This document shows positions 59,497 through 64,000 of a stretch of DNA of 64,000 nucleotides, piece after piece. Both the position numbers and the translations under genes were made by a program. The stretch's first letter is position 1, and each line of letters begins with the position of its first letter. Below the pieces are notes generated by a model. It was given only the letters and a program-made list of their open reading frames with translations, did not search any database and had not been told where the DNA came from. Source of the DNA: Rhyacophila brunnea (taxonomy: Eukaryota > Arthropoda > Insecta > Trichoptera > Rhyacophilidae); assembly GCA_022495005.1 (NCBI GenBank), contig JAGYXB010001948.1:868001-932000 (forward strand), read 5' to 3'.

Positions 59497-59578
59497 AGAG
59501 ACTGACAAGTTTAACGTGAGGCTCCGTTGTATAGCTGCCGCGTTGCCGGGGAGCCTCACGTTAAACTTGTCGGTCTCT
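59497..59578. repeat. 82-bp near-perfect hairpin, possible miniature TA-flanked element
   Basis: The left arm AGAGACTGACAAGTTTAACG with TGAGGCTCC is mirrored by the right arm GGAGCCTCACGTTAAACTTG with TCGGTCTCT. The arms are 29 bp with one mismatch, and the 24-bp spacer is GC-rich. Both edges carry TA, so a 78-bp TA-flanked MITE (Tc1/mariner-like integration) is one reading. Confidence 0.85.
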
Positions 59579-60734
59579 ACTGAAAGAGATGGTTTTAAAA
59601 TAGGTAGTGTTTTTCTTAACATAATGGCAATGTGATTTTAGATGATTCCATTGTACTCGGTACATATCAAAGCAAGCGTTTTTTGTATTCCTATACTGTA
59701 GCCATTTTTGGCTTTTTAATAATTTGAAAATAACTCACGAAAACTAATTTTTTAACAATCAAACGAGTTATATAATGTTAACTAAAATTAAAATTCAGTC
59801 ATAATAATACATCAGTTAAAAACCTTTACTATAATAGTCATTACGCTATAAATACTCAGCATATTATTTCGCTACGTAAGTACATAATAAAAATCCACCA
59901 GGTATATTCTTTCATACAATTTAAGTATACAACTTCATATTGTGCCGTGTTAACTGCTAACCTTGCAAGCTCAAAGCAAGTCCGGCAGTATCATCATATC
60001 ATTTCGGCTTGGCCGCGCAAAATATTGATTTTTGAGTCGAGCGTTCGAGCGCCGGTTTATTTATTTCACGATCGTTTACTGCACCCCATTCATAAATAGC
60101 GACTGAAGCCCTAAGATAATGATCGGAATTGACCTTTAACACTTACGAAACTGATATAACGAGAAAGAAAATTGCTTACCAGGCCAATCAATAGCGATTC
60201 TACATAATTCTACATACATATCAGATTTTTTTTTAAAAATGAAAATAATATATTTGGAATAAAATCTACATTATGTTTCCAGTATATTTTAGAAAATCAG
60301 GACATCAAAACACACATTAAAAATGTTTGTATTTATAACACAAATGGAATAATTAGAGCTTAAAATATTTATATGTATTTGATATTCCAAACATACCTAC
60401 GCACAAATATGGGAGAATGCTGTACATAATACAATGTTGATTTAATCAATAGGTGTTACATGGTGTCGATGTTCACAAACAATAAATTATCTTTATACCC
60501 ATAGGTATGATCACACCGTTTTTTTAATTTTGCGCCACGCCATTTGTGTCAGAGAAAAATACTTTGTAATCAATCATCACAAATAATGTTTGTAGGTACA
60601 TAGTGAGAATTGTTATATATTATATGGGAAGTATTCGCTATCCAAAATTATATTCTACCGTTTATACCAATCTTACTCTGTCGCGTTTATGCAAAAGATG
60701 TGCCTAGATTTAAAGTGATTAAAATGTCTTTAAA
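59579..60734. other. Anonymous AT-rich DNA
   Basis: No feature recognised. Confidence 0.4.
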
Positions 60735-61270
60735 CTTATGACCAATAATACAGCGGGATAGATTGGGCAAAAAGATGAGCAGTTTCTTCGTCGTTACATT
60801 CGCAGTTTGAACGATCATCGGAGTATCCTCACTTTTTCATATTGTTCTGATTCTAATTATTACTCTGTTTGAATTCGATTAACTGTCCTCTAAACTGAAA
60901 AAACCTGTCTCCCCCTTCTCATAGGGCACCATTGAAAAGATTTTGATGTCGCATATCTTACTCCACTTAGCCATTCTATCTACCACAGACGGCTCAAAAA
61001 TCTTCTTGGATGACCTACGGAAGTTATTTCAAATATTTTAGACATAAGTAGGTATGCCGGTGTATGTCTGTATAGTATGTAATTTTTATCAAATATTTGG
61101 GCATTGCGCTGTACATCGGCGGCTACTCCTTTACAAACATCCAGTAGTGTGACCCCAGCCAGAAGGTGCACTTTTGCCACAGGAATCGGTTTCAAGCAAC
61201 CCGCTTGTATAATGCATCCAAATTTCTCACATACCGTGCGTACAAATATCGCACATATTCATTATTAAAA
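60735..61270 (-). pseudogene. LINE ORF2 C-terminal fragment
   Basis: The minus-strand translation from about 61258 runs IFVRTVCEKFGCIIQAGCLK, then PIPVAKVHLLAGVTLLDV and HPRRFLSRLW. After stops come RTVNRIQTE and then, in another frame, GYSDDRSNCECNDEETAHLF. The order 'TGC.KPTPV..L..LAGI.P..IRR', 'R.LNRLRTG', 'W....S..C.CG..T..H' matches the region downstream of the reverse transcriptase in non-LTR ORF2 proteins lacking a C-terminal RNase H. Stops and frameshifts make it non-functional. It is not the same family as LINE 1 or LINE 2. Confidence 0.7.
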
Positions 61271-61467
61271 CCAGAATTATTTAAAACCAATAAATCGCAT
61301 GTACTTATAATAAAGTAGAAATAAGATCATGAAGTACCTACGGATCTAGCTTTAATAAAAATAGACTAAAAGTAAATTATAATTAATTCCAATGTGTAGT
61401 CCTAATATTATTATATATCTTTATATTTAGGGTTGGTGTATCTTCGTATCATTTGCCTCATTACTGA
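61271..61467. other. Anonymous spacer
   Basis: No feature recognised between two LINE fragments. Confidence 0.3.
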
Positions 61468-61560
61468 GGATATTGATCACTGAAATAACAGGCATTGTCA
61501 ATAATCTCACCATTCCTTCACTATCTTTGTCTTTGTTGACGACGCTGAGTTTTCATTAAA
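61468..61560 (-). mobile_element. LINE 3'-end fragment (non-coding tag)
   Basis: GATCACTGAAATAACAGGCA, TTGTCAATAATCTCACC and CTTTGTTGACGA align with 17478-17570. LINE identity and strand are inferred from similarity to the tail at 48.2 kb. Confidence 0.35.
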
Positions 61561-63235
61561 CTCTACCTCAATATTATTATCGTAAATAAGTAGTGGTAGT
61601 ATAATTAATTTTCTCTCTTTACACTATTATATGAATATGGTAATATTAATTACGGATGATTTGATTATGTTACTAATTGATTCGGGGAAATTATAACTGA
61701 TGTATAAATACATAAAATATTTTTATAAAAGAGCTGTGCTTTTTTATACTCAATTAAAATTATGTAAATATAGAGCTCCTGAAAACATCGTATCATTCAA
61801 AATAAATTAATGTGTTATAATGTTAGTGTGTTTTAGAGGGTAAATTTATTATTTGCTCGCAATTTTCTGGTCAGTTATTTTCACAAAACAGTTGTTTTAA
61901 GCATAATTTTCTCTAACATGAAATTATGTTTGAATACCTACCTAATTAAATAAAAAATATGTGTACCTACAGTTTTATCTTTTTAATATACATTAATGAA
62001 TAAAGTTGTTTGAGAATTATTTTTATCTGCGATAAATCAATGTTAATGATGAGAAAGTCAAATTTATACAGTTTTTCTGGGAAATAGTTTTTTTGTGCAA
62101 AATTAAAGAAAAAAGAAATAAAGTTATTTATATACCCCGGTAAGTTAGTGAGTAGTTTTTTTAATAATTTTTTCACATAGCGTGATCGAGTCGCCTAAAC
62201 TTAACGTTTGTACCTACACAACACGAATGGCAATTCTGATCAGTCCTTGGACTTAGCCGTTAAATTTAATTTAGTTTTGAATATAGGCACATAAATATAC
62301 TGATATTATGTGATAAAACTGAGGTTTTGGTTTCTCTACTATGAAATATTCTCTAACACGAAGAGCTCGGGATTGGTGAATGATAGAGAGTTCACTTTGA
62401 TTCATCATTGTTGAGCTTATGGCGGTCTAGTGGTTTTTGATACCAAAACAGCGAAAGTTATTGGAGAAAAGCAAAAAAAAGAATCTAAATATTTGGTAGA
62501 CGACTAAATAATTGTGAAGATTTAGATTTTGGAGTGAATTTTGAATTAGATTTTTCAAAAACGAAATTATTGTTGAAGAAGTAAAAAAGCTTTCGACACT
62601 GATTGTGATCGGAATTTTGTGCATAGATCGGTAAAAAAAATCTGGCAGAGATTAACAATAATTCTTTGGCATGCCATGCACTATCATAGATATATATTTT
62701 TAATAATCTTGCATATTAGCTTAAACATATTCACCGACCCTGATCCAATGTACATACCTAATATCTTTTCGTAAATAATAAAATATAAAATTTAGAAAGA
62801 CGACCAAGATTCAGAAAATTAAATATACCTAGAAACAGCTTTTAGAATAAAAAAAACTTTCTCTATTTGTTAACTAATTAATATTCTTATTGTACTTGAT
62901 GATGGCTGTTGAGATATTATACTTTTTGAGAATGAAAATATTTTTTAATTATACTAATATGCCATATGTATTATGAAGGTACTGGTTATAATACATATTT
63001 AAAATCTTGTGGGAAATAATACTACATGCAATTAAATAACAATACTATGTACATTGATTTATTTATAATTTATCACAATTTAGTTATTTTATATTATGTG
63101 ATGTTATTAAATTATAAAAATACGTTATAATTATAACAACCTATATAGTTTAGGAAATAATATTGAAGTATTTGTATACCTAAAAATATTTTAAATAACA
63201 TTGAAACCATAGATATGGGTGGTTTTGTTATTTTT
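61561..63235. other. Anonymous AT-rich DNA
   Basis: No feature recognised. Confidence 0.4.
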
Positions 63236-63260
63236 CAATTCAATTCAATTCAATTCAATT
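63236..63260. repeat. (CAATT)5 microsatellite
   Basis: Five perfect units, interpreted as the 3' tail of the minus-strand LINE fragment. Confidence 0.9.
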
Positions 63261-63600
63261 CATTTATTTTTTTTAACATATTGTGGACATTACAAATTAT
63301 AAGTTTAAGACGTTCACAACATGACATTTAGAAAGAAAGATATATAAATATAACAGTATTACATAAAAAAGAGATATATCAGTAGATGAATTAGATAGGT
63401 ACAAGGAAGTACACCGGATGAGTTAAGCAGACCCTATTTTAAGATTTTATAAAACAACATCCACCTAAACTCATTCTCACGTAGGTGGAATATATCAACA
63501 CCCGAAGCAATTTCGTTGAACATAGTTATCACTCTCCCAATTGGCATTACCAGTGGCAGTTGGTTCTGTACCTTAGTCGCCTCCCGTAGAGATTATTAAC
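63236..63600 (-). mobile_element. LINE 3' end with (TTGAA)5-type microsatellite tail
   Basis: On the minus strand an open stretch reads EATKVQNQLPLV, GRVITMFNEIASGVDIFHLR and ENEFRWMLFYKILK, then TAG (plus-strand 63434-63436). The 'F N.I......F......F...L' pattern is that of non-LTR ORF2 C-termini. The element ends in five AATTG units (plus-strand CAATT, 63236-63260), the short-repeat tail seen in CR1-like and some other clades instead of poly(A). Upstream it is closed by TAA-TAA and joins a SINE A-like segment. The clade is tentative. Confidence 0.65.
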
Positions 63601-63665
63601 AGATTTTTATTAAGAGATATTGATGTTAGCCATTTGTTAAAACTATTAGGTCGATACTTTCGATC
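63601..63665 (-). mobile_element. SINE family A body fragment
   Basis: The minus strand has CGACCTAATAGTTTTAAC, AATGGCTAACATCAATATCT and AAAAATCTGTTAATA. These parallel GGACCTAATAGGTTGAGC, GTGGCTGACATCCATTTCT and CATAATCTGTTAATA of the 31.7 kb copy. There is no head; it is directly followed by the LINE 3' fragment. Confidence 0.55.
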
Positions 63666-64000
63666 TAGCCATCCATTGAAATTATCATGTAAATTTGCCA
63701 AAATGTGATTAATTATACAAAAAAGTATAATATTTAATAACAAATAATGTAAATAATAATTATTTGCAATATCAAAGCTTGTTATAATGATATTTGGAAG
63801 ATTCCTGACGCTAATCATGTTACATCTTTTGGCCGAATATTAAATACATAGTCTAGTTATTAGCAATAATTTTTATGACTCATCGATGAAACAATAGCTT
63901 AATGCATAGGAGCACTCACCCGGCTAGTGAATGATGTGATTTTGTTTAAAATTCGGTAGTTTTTCTTAAGATTTCATCTAATAAATTTAGTTCTGATAAA
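63666..64000. other. Anonymous AT-rich DNA to window end
   Basis: No feature recognised. Confidence 0.4.

Noticed and set aside
1..64000. A previously undescribed multi-gene system
   Set aside because: All supported coding sequence belongs to known types of transposable element; I see no clustered unexplained genes.
1..64000. Host protein-coding exons
   Set aside because: No open stretch outside elements shows a recognisable domain with plausible splice sites; the window may be intergenic or intronic and I cannot tell which.
1..64000. LTR retrotransposon or mariner transposase
   Set aside because: No paired long direct repeats flanking gag/pol, no protease or integrase motif and no mariner DDE motif were seen.

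Overview
This is a gene-poor, very AT-rich stretch of a eukaryotic nuclear genome, most likely from an insect. The insect assignment is inferred from the repeat types: Helitrons starting TC-TATATATA and ending GGGTCAGCTAG, RNase H-bearing non-LTR retrotransposons, tRNA-headed SINEs and hAT elements. Frequent TAGGTACCTA-like words and runs of AATATTAT fit Hemiptera or Lepidoptera, but the order cannot be settled from the window. I found no host protein-coding exon, rRNA, functional tRNA gene or CRISPR array that I can support. Nearly every longer coding signal belongs to a mobile element.

Layout. 1-115 is the right end of an inverted-repeat DNA element that starts outside the window; 218-553 is a small MITE. 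2563-6443 is a minus-strand Helitron with a decayed Rep/helicase gene and a GC-rich palindrome near its 3' end. 9296-11230 is a 5'-truncated RNase H LINE (minus) whose remaining ORF is still open. 11.8-14.25 kb holds two diverged direct copies of a ~480 bp unit with an inverted-repeat element between them. 17.4-18.3 kb has LINE debris and a head-to-head SINE pair. 24469-25383 is a hAT element with a BED-finger remnant. 25451-26193 is a second copy of the element seen at position 1. 32536-33173 is a non-autonomous hAT with a 7/8 target duplication. 33687-35563 is a plus-strand Helitron holding only the N-terminal part of the protein.

37801-43133 is the main feature: an apparently complete non-LTR retrotransposon with a 5'UTR, ORF1 (one zinc knuckle), ORF2 (endonuclease, reverse transcriptase, RNase H, C-terminal zinc motif), a 31-nt poly(A) tail and a perfect 11-bp target-site duplication. 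44368-45161 is the most complete copy of the element at position 1. From 45 kb to the end there is mostly anonymous AT-rich DNA with SINE copies (47.3, 51.9, 54.1, 55.4 kb), pieces of older LINEs (48.2, 50.5, 60.7, 61.5, 63.3 kb), a compact 82-bp hairpin (59.5 kb) and simple repeats.

How the parts work together: the complete LINE could in principle supply its own retrotransposition machinery. LINEs also mobilise SINEs in general, but the 63.3-63.66 kb junction only hints at a specific SINE/LINE pairing here. The hAT, MITE and Helitron copies look dead or dependent on enzymes encoded elsewhere. I do not see a new defence, biosynthetic or regulatory system; the most notable object is the young, intact LINE.
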